A stretch of 64,000 bases of DNA from NCBI GenBank assembly GCA_014706295.1, contig JACSVZ010000006.1, positions 32,111,848-32,175,847 on the forward strand, in the 5' to 3' direction. This DNA comes from Lycocorax pyrrhopterus obiensis. Lineage: Eukaryota > Chordata > Aves > Passeriformes > Paradisaeidae. Below, piece by piece: positions 38,301 to 51,210 of the stretch. Each line of letters starts with the position of its first letter. The stretch's first letter is position 1. The notes beneath the pieces were generated by a model that was not told the DNA's origin, ran no database searches, and saw only the letters and a program-made list of their open reading frames with translations. The position numbers and the translations under genes were made by a program.

Positions 38301-40381
38301 AACGATCTTCCCATTTTACTGAATAATGCAGAAACTAGTCATTTGGAAATAGCTGCAAATTGTTTTTCAGGCATATTTTAAAATAATTGTCACATTCTCA
38401 TGGGTTATAGCTACAATTAAAGATTGAGTGTAATTTTTTAAAGGCCCATTCTATTATGAACAATGTCAATATTTTTACTCAGGGGCAAAACTCGACCTTT
38501 GTAGGAAAGCATATATTCTATCATGGTCTTTTGGATGCGAAAACTTCTTCTTGGTGTATATTAATACAGATTTTACCTTTACATTTGGGGAAGTAATTGG
38601 TTCTCATTCTTCTGCCTAAGGGGAAGGGCATAAATAATACCATATATTCCGGTGCAGATGTTGCTAATATGTGGCACAAGAAAGATAAGGAGCAGGAGAG
38701 GAGCCCTTCTGTTGTCTCTTACTTTCTTGTAAGACCTTTTACTGACTTTCAGAACAGATGTGGTAAGGAATAGTGAAGTCCAACATGTTATGACAGGATA
38801 GCAGACATTAATCTGCTAGGTATATGTGTGCCACTTTTTTCATTTCTACAGTAAGTTAGTTGTGTGCATCCTTTTCTATAAATCTCTCAAAGGCTAGTTG
38901 CTTTTTACTTGGAAATTGCTACAGTCTTCAATCATTTTGTAGAAATTAAAGTCTCTGGTAGAATATGTTCTACTCCAGCTACAATTACAAGAATGAAACA
39001 TAAGTTGTTCAGCAGGGACAAAAAACCCCAACTAACCATCAACAGAAAAATATCACTTACTATGATTACTGTCAATAACATAGCAGAAAACCAGAAATAA
39101 AGAAACAAGAGAAAGCTAAAAAGCAAGAGCAGCAAAAATTTCACCATAGGCCAAAATTTTAAGGAGCTGATATATGGTCAGGAATAATATTTATATGATT
39201 GATCTAGGAAAGCCCACATAACTTTAAATCTTGTTGCAGGTAAATGTCGATTTCTTAATAATCTCCCCTTCTTGCTGGTCCTTGGAGAAGATTTTAGGCA
39301 CTAAGCCATTCTTAATGAAAAAGTATACATCAAGTTCAGTGAGATGAAGCCAGAGTTAAAAAAACGTGTGAACCCTGAGATTAGCTGGTAAAGCAAAACT
39401 GTTATGGAAGAGAAATATCCAAAGAAGGAGCAATAACTGGCATCAGATGTGCTCTATTCTCGTAAAGGTCTTCTGATAAAGTGCCTTTGCCCATGTAGTC
39501 TGTATAAAACATGTGATGTCTGAGCTTCTGGTCCCTGGGCCAAAATAGTAGGGCTGCTCTCAGAGAAACCTCTTTACATTATTTCTTTCACAGTTGTAAA
39601 TTTTCAGACATGGTACCACAGGTAACAAGAAATATGTCCTGTATTTTTCCTTTGTAGTTTACTTCTCCAATTATTGAGTAGTTAATTTCAAACAGAGAAT
39701 GATCATATTTTGAGAGTTGTAAGCACATAGAAGTGTGATACTAATGACCCGGATCACTACGTCACATCCTGTAGGGTTTTTAGCAGATTTCAATACTCTT
39801 GATACAGAAAGATGTAACTACAAACCCATGTTTTGAGAGGGAAGATACCGGTTTGGTAATTGACTACAAGCTAAACTCCTTCCTTGAAAACATGTAGAAG
39901 ATTTCTGAGTTTATTCTAAGATTTTTGCTGCTCAGCCAGCCTCTGCTTATTAGCAATAGCTGGAAGATAAAAAGATGATGGGTAATTCTTTTTGCCACTA
40001 TGGCTTCAGACATTATAAGTAATCTATTATTCAAATGAGGCCTATGCTGCTTTTTCTTTTTGAAGAGGGGAGTGCTGTGGTGTGAAAGGATGGTGTTTTG
40101 GAAAGGGTTTTTCCCTTTCCCTAAATTCCAGTGTTTGCCTGAATACTAATGCATACCATTCAGAAACGGCTCACTTTAATCCCAGAATGATGGCCCCCAC
40201 AAGTTTTCCCCCTTGCCAATGTAATGAGGATAAATAAGCCTTGCAGTGAATCACAGGAATTATAGTAGTGGTCTCATCCTTAACTCCAGGGTGAGTGTAG
40301 CTTGCTGCAGCCTTTGCGAATACCTCAGAACAGATGCTTTAAGCATTGACCTAAGAGGATATTAGGGGTAACTATTTATAA
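32354..40381. other. Long non-coding stretch, nothing firmly recognised
   Basis: About 8 kb of AT-rich DNA without a recognised retroelement. Two overlapping minus-strand frames (34260-34586 and 34417-34668) together cover 400 bp in different phases and may be chance or a decayed coding remnant. Small TTTG units lie near 37435-37450. An ATGATTCTGTGAT motif near 37248 resembles a CR1 tail, but no CR1 body precedes it. Confidence 0.5.
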
Positions 40382-40532
40382 TATCTCAAAGCTCAGTTGG
40401 TTAGAGCAAGGTGCTAGTAACGCCAGGGATGTGGGCATACCCCCTCTATGGGCCATTCACTTAAAAGTTGGACTCAAGGATCCTTGTGGTTCCCTTGTAA
40501 CTTAGAATATTATGAGATTCTGTGATTCTGTA
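40382..40532 (+). mobile_element. tRNA-Ile-derived SINE with CR1-like tail (TguSINE1-type)
   Basis: A short retroposon of about 150 bp. Its first half follows a tRNA-Ile sequence: a box A region GCTCAGTTGGTTAGAGCAAG at 40391-40410, the anticodon-arm block GGTGCTAGTAACGCCA at 40411-40426 (AGT at the place of the Ile AAT anticodon), and GGGCCATTC near the acceptor end. Box B is degraded: the expected GGTTCGANNCC reads roughly GGGCATACCCC. The second half, GTTGGACTCAAGGATCCTTG onward, is CR1-like and ends in GAGATTCTGTGATTCTGT. SINEs of this design use CR1 machinery for mobilisation and are known from passerine birds. The acceptor stem is missing at the 5' end, so this is not a tRNA gene. Confidence 0.85.
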
Positions 40533-42999
40533 AACTTCTACCTTCACAGCACTTCCTGTGTATTATGTTTACTTTTCTCTTTTATCTAATGAAGTAATGA
40601 ATCTGAAGCACATGGAGTAGAAAATACATAAACATTCCATTACTGTTCTGATTCGTATTGAGCAAACCTCTGACGTGCCGTAAACTCCATACATGTAAGA
40701 TTACTCCCACTATTTTGATTCATATGCACTCTAATTTATTAAAGCTGAAAGGGAAAAAGAGAGGACATTAAAAATGTGTTGTTCTCTCCCAAGCTTGAAC
40801 TTCAGGTTCAAATCAAGATTTATTTGTCATGAGTCAACAATTTAATGCCAATGCGAAGTACGTCTCAGTCCTTGACCTAAAGAATAAAATTTATGACAAA
40901 ACATTTCTAAAGAAATATGGACTTTCCATCAGTAGGAAATCAGTAGGAAAATATTCAGGTACTTCAGTAATATTTTAGAATGATCTCCTTTATTTTGCCC
41001 CCAAACAATAAGCACTAGCCTGTTTGCAAAGTAATATCAAAACCTACAAAAACGTAACAAGAAGTTGTGGTGTCCTACTTTACTTAAGTAAGTTACTAGC
41101 AGTCAAATACATAAACTTTAATTCCAATTCAGAGAGTTTGGAGCAAGACTGGTTTGACTCCTTTCAGTTAGATATACATCGTTATTACAGAGGACTTCTG
41201 GGGTTAAATTGCACTAAATAGATATTTGAAATTGGAACATACTAATAGCTCTGCCTCAACATCCCCTGTATACATCTAAGATATCCTTTTTTCTGCAAGA
41301 AAGCTGAAGTGAAGCTCAAGAAGAAGACCTGGGGTCTGCCCGCTTTCTCTGTGCAGACTAGCCCTACTTTTTTTTGAAATATCATTCAGACTCGGGGGTT
41401 TTTTACCTGTAAAAATCTTTCTATCTGCATATATTCATGATGTATCATGTGCAGAAACAAGTTCTGTTTGTTTGTTTGTTTGTTTCCCCAGAGGATCTTT
41501 GGTTTGTTATTGCTTACAAAAAAATATTTAACTTTCAGGAGAAATATCTAATTTTCCTTTTTCAGTGTTCATACAACACAGAGTTTTTTTGACTCAAAAT
41601 AAACTTAAGATTTTCTGGAACACATTCTTGAAAACTGTTCTTGGGAATATTACAAGCCAATGCTCCATACAGAACAACAGTTACTTCTAGATTGTACTAC
41701 ATCCAGAAAAATAGGCTGCAAGGAACAGCAGTAATCCAGCAGCCAAAGACTATTGCAGAGTGAATAAAATGAAAGCAGATTGTGACAGAATACTTCAGAA
41801 ACTGTACTAAGCTTGTATATACCTCGTTAACTTGTTTAACTGGTATGAGTGCCAAACAATACTAGATTTTCCAGTTTGCTTTAGGGTTTTTTATTGTGAA
41901 AATGGAGAATTTTTTCCTTGACAGTGTTCAAATCAATTTTGAACATTTAAAAATAAAATAAATAGACTAGATGATTTATTTTAAAAGTTTGTTCTAAAAT
42001 TCTTCTTGTGACTCTCTAAACCTCTACAATTCCAAGCTGATCTGATGATACAATACCGTCTCCATCTTCTTTTCTTTTCCTCTCCACTGCCTCTTAATTT
42101 CTTTTTGTTCCACAGAGACTTATATTAACAGCAGTAATTTTTCACCCGGAAATTATGAAATTTATCTCTTCCTGCTAACATTCCCTCCCTTTCACAACTT
42201 GAAAATACATTTGCTGTAATTTACAGTGAAATATAGTTAAACTGAACAAATTTCCTCAGCATTAAAATCTGTTACTTCTGTTTTGGAGAAGACCTTGTGC
42301 TACAGAGACCTTGCTGATTTTTTCCATCTGTGTTATTTTTTTTTTCATCTTCTGCACAGGAAAAAAACTCCTGCATATATCAATATCATTCTTCATTTAA
42401 AACATTATTACTCATCTATTTACAGTTTAAGCATCTCCTGAATGGTGAATTAATCAAGAATAGACTATGGTGTATTTATTCAATGAGGAATGCAATCCTT
42501 CTTGACATTTAACCAAATAAAATTTTATTTTGCAGAGTAGTTTATCTCTAGTTGTACCAAAATAACAGAAAGAATTTTACAAGATAATTCTGAGTACATT
42601 GTCTTGGCAATTCTATTGCAATTTCGATCAAATATAGTCTATACCTTAAAATCACTGTGCAAGCCTGAAAGTTCCCAAGTAGTTTTGCAGAAAAGCTGTC
42701 ACCAAAAGTGAAATATCAACTCTATTATTCCAAGTAAACTATGTGAATTAAAGAAATTCTTTAATTAAAAGAATTAATTTCTTACTGTATTAATGTTGCT
42801 AGATCAGTGGGTTTTTTAGCATAAAACTGCTCAATTGGAAATCATACTTTATATGAGACAAAGATTTCTGTTTTACTAGCATTAAACAGAGGAAAAAACC
42901 AAAGATTACAGCATCAAACCCAGAATAATGTTTACAAATACAATAGTGCACAATTGAGCCACAGAAAAAAGTTTTTTTACAAAGGGCTATTTTTCTGAG

Positions 43000-43001
<2 letters not shown>
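40533..43001. other. Non-coding DNA, nothing recognised
   Basis: About 2.5 kb. It includes a short (TTTG)n run at 41464-41485 and a 10-bp-arm AT palindrome at 42746-42766. No coding frame or element body was recognised. Confidence 0.5.

Positions 43002-43043
<42 letters not shown>
43002..43043. repeat. (TA)21 dinucleotide array
   Basis: Forty-two bases of uninterrupted TA. It is probably polymorphic, and self-complementary so able to form hairpins. Confidence 0.97.
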
Positions 43044-43046
<3 letters not shown>

Positions 43047-43811
43047 ACAGATCCGATCTTTCAATATGTTTTCAGGGTTACTGTACTATTTCTCAGCACT
43101 CGGATACAAAGAAACCTAATGTGCAAACTTCTCAAGATGCTGAAACCTTGTTTTTACTGGATAGATAAAAAAGCCCCAGATGATGGAGTGAAAGTCAAAA
43201 GCAGTACATATTATCTTGGAAGAATCATGCCTTCTTTAGACTAACACAGACTTCAAGGAAGTGAATAAAATTTTATTTCCTCTGAGATATTCCTAGGTTC
43301 TCATGATGTTTTTTCTCTTTCTGCACAAAACATTGCATTTAGGATGTATCATACAAGTTTGAGCAGTTTTCTTGGATTATTCATCATGGACTCACACATC
43401 TGTTCCGTAGACAGAGTCCACTTGTTTCATTTATTCTGAATTAAAGCACATTTCTTAAACAATAACCAAATTTCAGTTCATAACTCTTGAACTGATACTA
43501 TCTAATAACTTTACATTGGCTTAAAAGAAAATATTTTGTTTATTTTAATGTAACAAAACAAATTTCATGGCGGGTGTTCTACTTACTAGTGAAAACCATA
43601 GTACTAACCCTTGTAAAAACATTCTAAGATGTAGTGACTTATTTCTTGCTCTAGAACACACTGGTAACCAGAGATGCCTATAAAAATGTCAATAATTTTA
43701 TGATCTATAATTGCACAGGAAAACACACTGGAACCTGCTAACATAACAGTTCACTTAAATGCATCAGGATATTTACAGTGTATGATGTTGTAAGGTCATC
43801 CATCCATTCAT
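43044..43811. other. Spacer, nothing recognised
   Basis: AT-rich sequence between the TA array and a CR1 remnant, with no feature seen. Confidence 0.5.
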
Positions 43812-43962
43812 TGAAAAGACTTTCAGTGACTGTCTAGTCCAGCCCCTCTGCCATGGTCAGGGGCATCTTGCACTAGATCAGGTTGCTTAAAATTCCATCT
43901 AATCTCACACTGAATGCTTCCAATTACAGGGCATCCACAGCTTCTCCTGGAAAACTGTACAA
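43812..43962 (-). mobile_element. Diverged CR1 LINE 3' fragment
   Basis: About 150 bp of minus-strand CR1 3' UTR. Plus-strand blocks are TGTCTAGTCCAGCCCCTCTG at about 43831, CCATGGTCAGGGGCATCTTG, CACTAGATCAGGTTGCTTAA, and GGGCATCCACAGCTTCTCCT at about 43929. The terminal octamer tail is lost or unrecognisable. The 86-codon minus-strand frame beginning at 44225 runs only into the edge of this element. Confidence 0.85.
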
Positions 43963-46900
43963 GACTATAAAAATTCCTGTATCAAACGCCAAATCATGGT
44001 GAGCCATATCCCAAGGGGCACTGTGTTAACCTTTAGAAATAAAAATACTGTGCAGTCATTTAACTTCATCCTTTTGCATGAGTCATGAACTAAAATCTTG
44101 TTTATCGATTTTCCCAGTTTATCCACCAACACATTTTTCAACTGATGAAAGTGTCCTTGACAAAAGCAAGGAACAGGATTAGCATGAGTGTTGTATCCGC
44201 CTCCAATACATATTCTATTTCTCATTTTTGGGTGAAGATATTAAGACTCTTTTTTAATATTTAAATAAGAACTATGTGGAGACAGGGTTAATTGAGACAT
44301 GTGACTATGTTTGATGACTTAGATCATACCTAGAAGGTAGCAATAAATCTTAACCTGAACTAAATCTCTGATAGAACATGAGACAGCTTTAACTTTACTT
44401 ACTCGGGGAAGTTTGTGCAGGGATAGAATATCCTGAAAAGCAAGGTGGTGTGAAGACTCAGCACTTTTTCCTGTTGGTTCCTGTGGGTTGAGTTTCTAGG
44501 TCAGTGTATCTGGGGAAGTTAGCACCATCCAGTCTGGTAACTGAATTTATACCTAGATTTATACCTATGCCAACTTCAAAAATCTCTAATCTACTGCCTA
44601 AAGTGAAACTACTGGATTTTCCTCCAGTTTCCGTGATAGTTACATCCCATGCAGTGTTTCTCCCATCTTAGAACAACCCCCTCACAAAATATCTTTTTTA
44701 CCTGTTCCCTCCAACTCAAATGCACACAACCTGCCTGATTAAGCACAAGAAAGTGAACCAGATGCTGAACTTTGAAACTCTTCACCTTATTTATGGTACA
44801 GTTCTCGACATTTTAACTAGTCTTAGATTGCCAGTTGCATAAGATAGCAACATGAAAAGATATTTGGACTTAGCTAAATATTTATTCCCGCACTGATCTA
44901 TTGCATAGTCATTCCAGTTCATACACTTAAATTAAAATCTGTATTAGCGAAGTTCTAGCTTAAAAAACAGTTACCTTCTCCTTGTAATAGCTCTTTCTGA
45001 TATATCTTAATGATCACTTCTAACATTCAGAATTACCACTGTGCCTTTACTGTTACTCACATTTAGTATCTTTGCTGTATTATCCCCTATAATTTAATAA
45101 TTTTTCCTCTAATATCAATAACAGCTGTTTCCAGGGTTAAAAATACAACGTTTTGTCGTATTTCATACACTCTGAATACTAAGGCATACGTTATTCCATT
45201 CTATTCATTTTTTTAAGTTCAGGATTTTGATCACTGCTACTGGTGTTTAGTAATCTCAATGCTTATTTTCTTACACATCTTCATTTATAATTTGAGTCTG
45301 CTCAACTTTAATCTTTTATGCCTGTTATACTAGCTGTATCACATCTAGGCTATTATATTAGTACCTGCACCAGTTTGAGACAAATTTGGAGGACTGTTTA
45401 GGACGAGCTGAGGCGATGCAGCAGAAGTCCTGATTCTTGTTCCCGCTCTCACATGGGAGAAGGGATTTTATTGACTCTCCGCTCTCCTCTCCTCCTAAGT
45501 AATGCAGCAGCTGCCAGGATGCTCTGTGCTTCTTTTTCTCTGGAGCTTCAACAACCTCCGTGCCTGTTGTATTATCACAGAAGCAGTGTTTATCCTCAAG
45601 GACAAGGAATTATTATCTTTAGGAGATACAAAAGCTGCTTGGATCTTTTTTTATCCTACCATCTTAGTTGGTCTGAGGTAAAATACTAAATTTAGGGTTT
45701 CATCTATAGGATAGCACATTTCATTTAAGGTTGCAGTTCCACAACTTTAATTTTTGGGGGAGGAATATATAAGAACAGGATCATCTATCTCCTAAATACA
45801 AAGTGACATAGGATGCCATGAGGGACATAGGCTTCAGCAATTCTTGCACGGTGTGGTTTGTGTTATGCTGAATGAGAGCCATTCAGACATGTAAATTGCA
45901 GGTGCTGTCGATAATTTCATTAAATTAGTGTAATATTTCAAATACATATTCCAGGAGATTTTTTTTCTACATCCAGGGCAGTATACTCTAAGTCTCTGTA
46001 ACATATTATCTATAATCAACCTGTCACATGATATTTAGCTGTGATACACTATTCTCTAGACATAAACAGTAAAAACCCCAACAAGTCCCAAACAACAACT
46101 TATTATTTAAATATGGATTGCTTCAAATTTAGAAGCAAAATTTCAAAAAATCACAGTAGCTTCTTCAGATTCTCATATAAATATCTATACTTAATATTAG
46201 CATTCATGCTTAAATATTAATACAAAAGGCTAAATTTTGATGATTCTACAGCAAGTAGCCCATTGCTACTCTGACAGCTTGTGGTTTCTCAGTCAAAATC
46301 TGCCCAAATACAGTGCTGTTAAATGTTAAAATATTCATCTAAAACATTATAATTAAAGATTTATGGAATTATAATCTTTGGGGTTTCTTATATTTTACTG
46401 CTGAACTGAAGACCAACGTAACTTGAACTGATGTCCATTGTCTTTCAAATTCAAAGTAATTTTATTTTTATTTTTAATAAATAAATGAATTTTTCAGTTG
46501 ATGACAAAAGACATTAAGTAAACACCCACCCAGATTTGCTGAGAATTAGTCTTGTCTTCTGTTTAGACTCTCATCTTGCTCACTCTTAGAATGAAAATTA
46601 GGAAACAAAGTTATATTAAACTATTTTCATTGATCATCAGTAACCATGTATTTCAAGTTGTAAGTATACTGAAAAAGTATTGCAGTTTTTAAAGTCTGTT
46701 TTATTACACAAATTCAAATAGGAAAGAACCAATTCTTTAATTTTATACATAGTTATATGGTTTTTTCAGACAATCCTGTGCAAATTACCTCTCTCTTCTG
46801 CATTTATAGAAGAAAAATTATCTAGTAAATAGTTTACTTGAAAGGAAAGAGAGCAACAGGTTCTCATGTAAAACTAAAGTGATAGAAGCTGTGACAAAGG

Positions 46901-47450
46901 AATTTCAAGTTTTAAATAAAATTTAACCAACAATTCATAAAAAAAGCAATCCCAAACTGCCTATTCCTTGAAGAAGAAAGTAACAATAACTATTCACAAG
47001 AATGATCTGCCAAGGAGCTTATAAATTCTGACAACGTTAGATAGGAAAGAGAAGATAATTTTCAGAACCTGACAGTTATTACTGGACTTGTTAGCAATGT
47101 AATGTGCCTGTAGGTTAAGGTGCTGGCAGACATTCCTCAGTAACTAGGCTATAAAACAGTAGAAAACTGATGCTTTATTAAAAAAAAATGTAAATAAGAG
47201 TTTTCCCTCACTGGCTTTGGGAAGACTTTCATTATTCAGATGCTATTAGCTACACTGCCTTGACACACTGCAATACCTCTAACTATTAGAGAGGTTAATG
47301 TGATGCTTTTACTGAGTTTGCTGTTGGCAGATGAGCATTTCTTTTAGACACTATGAGCATACCCAGAAACGATAGAGTTTATACAAGCTGGTTAGAATAA
47401 GAAGCAGATTTTATACCTTTTTTTTTTATAAGCAGCCCTACCAAAGCTCA
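43963..47450. other. Non-coding DNA, nothing recognised
   Basis: About 3.5 kb of AT-rich DNA. A slightly GC-richer patch at about 45400-45620 has no recognisable identity. No coding frame longer than about 86 codons was seen. Confidence 0.5.
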
Positions 47451-47558
47451 CCATGTCTATGGCTACTTAACAAGTTGTGAAGAGAAGATTGGTTTTGTAT
47501 CTCTCCCTGTATATAAGGTGACAGCAAAAATTACTGGGTTTCACCATGTGTTTAACAA
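47451..47558 (+). repeat. 108-bp direct repeat, copy 1 of 2
   Basis: This segment, beginning CCATGTCTATGGC and ending CATGTGTTTAACAA, matches 51211-51318 at 107 of 108 positions. The only difference is G at 47497 against T at 51257. The match stops sharply at both ends and the flanks are unrelated. The sequence is open in the frame starting at 47452, reading HVYGYLTSCEEK onward, and that frame stays open from about 47428 to a TAA at 47641-47643. A polypyrimidine run ending in CAG lies just upstream, at 47416-47435. I do not recognise the sequence. It could be a fragment of an unknown dispersed repeat or a duplicated exon-like piece. Confidence 0.95.
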
Positions 47559-49159
47559 AAGTTTTCAAATTTCCTGGTTTTATAGGTCTGTACTTCTTTT
47601 GGGAGTTATTTGGTTTTTAATTTTTTTTTTCAGTGAAGGGTAAGCCTTTATGTTTATAAATATTAGGACTTACATTTAAAAAAACTCTCATTAATTTCAA
47701 ATTTTCAAATAGTTCCCATGCTAAAATCCCCAAACTCAAGCACACTTTAGCCTATACATATGTCATGGTGAGTTTAATGTATGTTTTTGTCTTGTATCTT
47801 TGTTAGTCATGTACCCTATTTTCATGCGCAGATTTTGTTATGCTAACATATTTTCTGACTTCATATAACAAGATTTGGAAAAAAAAATTGAAGCTAGGGT
47901 TCTGTGTTTTCACAAAAAAAATTGTCCTTTTGTTTGTGTAAAGTATCATGGTGGTCCTACTGGGAAAGAGAAGAGTGAAAACCAACGTGCTCTCACACAG
48001 AACCTGTGGGAACTGCACTCTTTCTGAAGTAGGAAGTGTGTTGGGAGGAAAGGACACTATAATACTTGAAAAAATAACAGAAGACACAAGAAAAGGAAAG
48101 AAATGTTTGTAAGGAGAGGTACCTAGGAGCAGAAATAAGTTTTTTCTTCTTTTTTTGTTAAGGTGTTATTCTCAGGCACCTTGACTCCTCTTTCTCTTCT
48201 TTCCTTTCTCCCTCACTTCCTGCCTCCCTCCAGTTCCTCTCCAAAGCAAAAGGCAATTGGGCTTCATCAGCAGACAAATTTTAGCAAAATCATTCTCATA
48301 ACTCAGTGGAGTTTGGTGTACTGGTGGTGGTGACTGAGTCACAAGAAGTGTGTTCAACTCCATATTCAAAAGATATCAGAAGCCAGAACTGATCTTCTTA
48401 GGACAGAACTGTGAGGTGTTTAGGTTTGGTGGAGGTTAGGAGAGCAACAAGAGTATGTCGAATTCCAGCTAAGTCATTGGAAAGAGAAAACACAATAACA
48501 AAGTAGAAAACTAATGCAAAAAAATACAAGGTCAGAAGCTTTGGTTTCCCTGCAGTGACTGTTCACGTTTTTACTTCAGCAGCCTCTTTTCCTGCTGAGA
48601 AAATTACTGTGTATTCCAGAAATGTGCACACATTACCTAATACTGCAGTATAAAATATTTACTTGATAACTAGTGTGCCATTTTCCTCCCAGCCATCCCT
48701 TTCACTTCACACCAGGTTTTCTAGGTTCTATTAACAGCAGGAAAAAGAAATAATTAGTGTAGTACTAAGCATCCTCTTTTCCCTTGAAGCTCCACGGCAG
48801 CTGAAGATACAAAGCCCCCTTACAGAACAAAATCCAAAGCGATTCTAGTCAATCAGCAGTTTCCCAGTTGCTCTCATTTTGTTTCTGTGAATTGTAAAGA
48901 CATCATCATGGAAGATAAAAATAATTTAGCAAATAACTATGTTGCAAGCAATTACACTAATATTACTTGCTGAGCTTTAAATTAAGAATTTTCTTTAGTC
49001 AGTCTTCATTTTGCACTTCATCTGTTTGAAGTTTCTTGTTTTGAGTTTATGTGTGAAGATTTCCCAGTCCTAAAATATTAATTGCTCTGTATATAAAGTC
49101 ATTTTGACACTGAAATACTTTTTTGGCCTTACTTCAAAACCTCTTGCCTGAGAACACAC
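47559..49159. other. Non-coding DNA, nothing recognised
   Basis: About 1.6 kb between copy 1 of the 108-bp repeat and a probable LTR. It includes a CT-rich stretch at about 48185-48240 but no recognised element. Confidence 0.5.
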
Positions 49160-49745
49160 AAAACTGCCATGGGCTCTTTTGCCCTGAAACGGCTTCTTTC
49201 ACCCAGCGTGCAAGAGAACAATCCACACAGAGAGTCAAGGTATTTGGTTTATTTAGAGTTCTGTGCAGAAAACATTTCTAGTTGGCAGATCCACAAAGCT
49301 AGCACAACGATTATCTCAACTTCACTGTATATTTTAGCAGAGGCATCAATGTTCATTGGCTGTAACTTACATAGTTCTCTCATTAGTTAGTGTTCTATCT
49401 TCTATTGCTTAAATGATTCTTTCGCTTCTTATGCTAATTAGTCCACATGCTCAGTTTCTTCTTCTTTTGAGTTGGTGGGTTTCTTGGGCCCGTGGTTTTG
49501 GTCATCCACTGCTGGAATTACCCTTTACCTAGACTGGTGAGCTGGTCTTGTTTGTCCCTCATATTCTGGCTTTACCTTGGTTATTTTGCCAAGTGTCCTT
49601 GATTATTTGGCTCAGCATTCCATTATGTCTGTGTTCATTTGATATATCATCTCAAGTTTCTATTTTTCTATTCTTTCTTTACAGATGCAGCTACTGAGGC
49701 TTATTAAAGCTGCAATTACTGAGACATGTTAAACATCATTTATTT
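49160..49745 (+). mobile_element. Probable solo LTR of an avian endogenous retrovirus
   Basis: About 580 bp resembling an avian retroviral LTR that I recognise only by general appearance. The features are a TCACCCAGCGTGCAAGAGAA-like block near 49199, CAT(A)TGG/ATTG box-like repeats at about 49353-49410, TTATGCTAATTAGTCCACATG at about 49429, a GC-richer block with GGTTTCTTGGGCCCGTGG at about 49477, and an ATTAAA-type poly(A) signal at about 49704. No internal gag, pol or env is adjacent, which suggests a solo LTR. Ends and orientation are uncertain. It could also be another dispersed repeat. Confidence 0.45.
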
Positions 49746-51210
49746 ATTTGGAAACTGCACATCAGTCTTATGCAATTCACACAGTATAACATTTTAAATT
49801 TTTATATCAAAGTGTTCATAAAATTAAGAAAAATAAGCACTTCTGGTATTTACAGAAAAGAGGAAAATGAGAAGAAGAAGGAATTCAATGTTAATTGTCA
49901 ATTTTTAGGGTTCTGTAATTGCTACAATTTTTCTTCTCAACAGTACTGAGATTCATGCTCAGCAAAAACTAGATATCCGGTTAAGCTTTAATTGACTCAG
50001 TTTTGCCGCTGAATGTGATGGATGATCTCTTGGGAAATCATATGTGTTCTATAAAACCTTTTGCTCATAGAATTGCAAAATTTCATTTTTAAAAAATGTT
50101 TGACTTTTACATCTTATGGAAATCAGTGTACAAGTAATGCTTGCTTTTTTTTCATTGAAAACACAAAGAATGGTGTCAGCACTTTATAGATACCAATATT
50201 CTGATAATATATATTGAAAGCATTTAAGACAGTATTTTAATAAGATTATTTTCTCACAATTTTCTTCGTGGATCTTTTTTCCTTCCACTTTTGAATATAA
50301 CAGGGTCTTGCTTCAAATATGAGTGTAACACACAATAATGGCAAAACAGAATATTCTCTCGCTACTCCTGAGTGTCTCCCGGTCCAGCTCTTAGCACTAC
50401 ACATGTGCAAGTTTTTTTATAACAAGTGGAGCTGTTTTCTCACAGCCTAAAGACCCTGCTTATCTCTTCTGATGCCCAAAAATTCTCGTTCACCTCCACC
50501 AGCCAAGCTCGTGCAATTTCATACTTACGTTTTCTGAGTCAGGGCAAGAGAGTTGCACTGTGGTCTATTGTTACACTATTATCAAGAATGGCTAAAATGA
50601 ACTTTTTTTTTAGTTGACTAGAAAAGTAAAAACATGACTTTTGCTGCTATGCTGTTACATTGCTATGTCTGAGATGCTTCTAATCAGTGAAATACTAAGT
50701 TACAATTTCCTAATAGAATTATCTATGTCACACATTTTATGCTATAAAATCCTAACAAAAGGATTAATATATTTTTATCTAAAGTATGTCATGGAATTAA
50801 TAAACCTCTTACTCTGGTTAATATATTAAGCTATCTTTATCTATTTGATATATTTTCTAACTATGACATCATAATATGATTAAGAAATTGTTGCCTGGAA
50901 GCTTTCATGTTATGCTCGTGAATACTACTCTTCTGCAAGGTTATATTAAATAACTGCTTTACTGTCAGCAATCTGATAACTATAGCACACTCACAGACTT
51001 TTTTTTTCTTTCAGAAATAACTCCAGCCTAACTAGGCAGGAAAAAACTTAGCACGGTAACAAGTAGAACTGAATTTACATATAGATGCCTGAAGAAACAG
51101 CAAAGTAGTGGTTCATTTCGCTTTGAGAGGAGTTGACTCCGTCTACATTTAGAGCCCAGTCTTTTAGTTCTCTGGGTGTTTCTCAGGATTCCTGAATCTG
51201 AGGATGCCCC
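49746..51210. other. Non-coding DNA, nothing recognised
   Basis: About 1.5 kb of AT-rich DNA leading to copy 2 of the 108-bp repeat. A polypyrimidine run followed by AG lies at about 51000-51016, and another acceptor-like site at about 51170-51187. Confidence 0.5.

Noticed and set aside
40382..40460. Possible functional tRNA-Ile gene
   Set aside because: Box A is good, but box B is degraded, the 5' acceptor strand does not pair with GGGCCA, and a CR1-like tail follows. This is a SINE head.
45400..45690. GC-richer patch with a 78-codon frame as a possible promoter or exon
   Set aside because: CpG content is not raised enough to call an island, and no domain or splice context is convincing.
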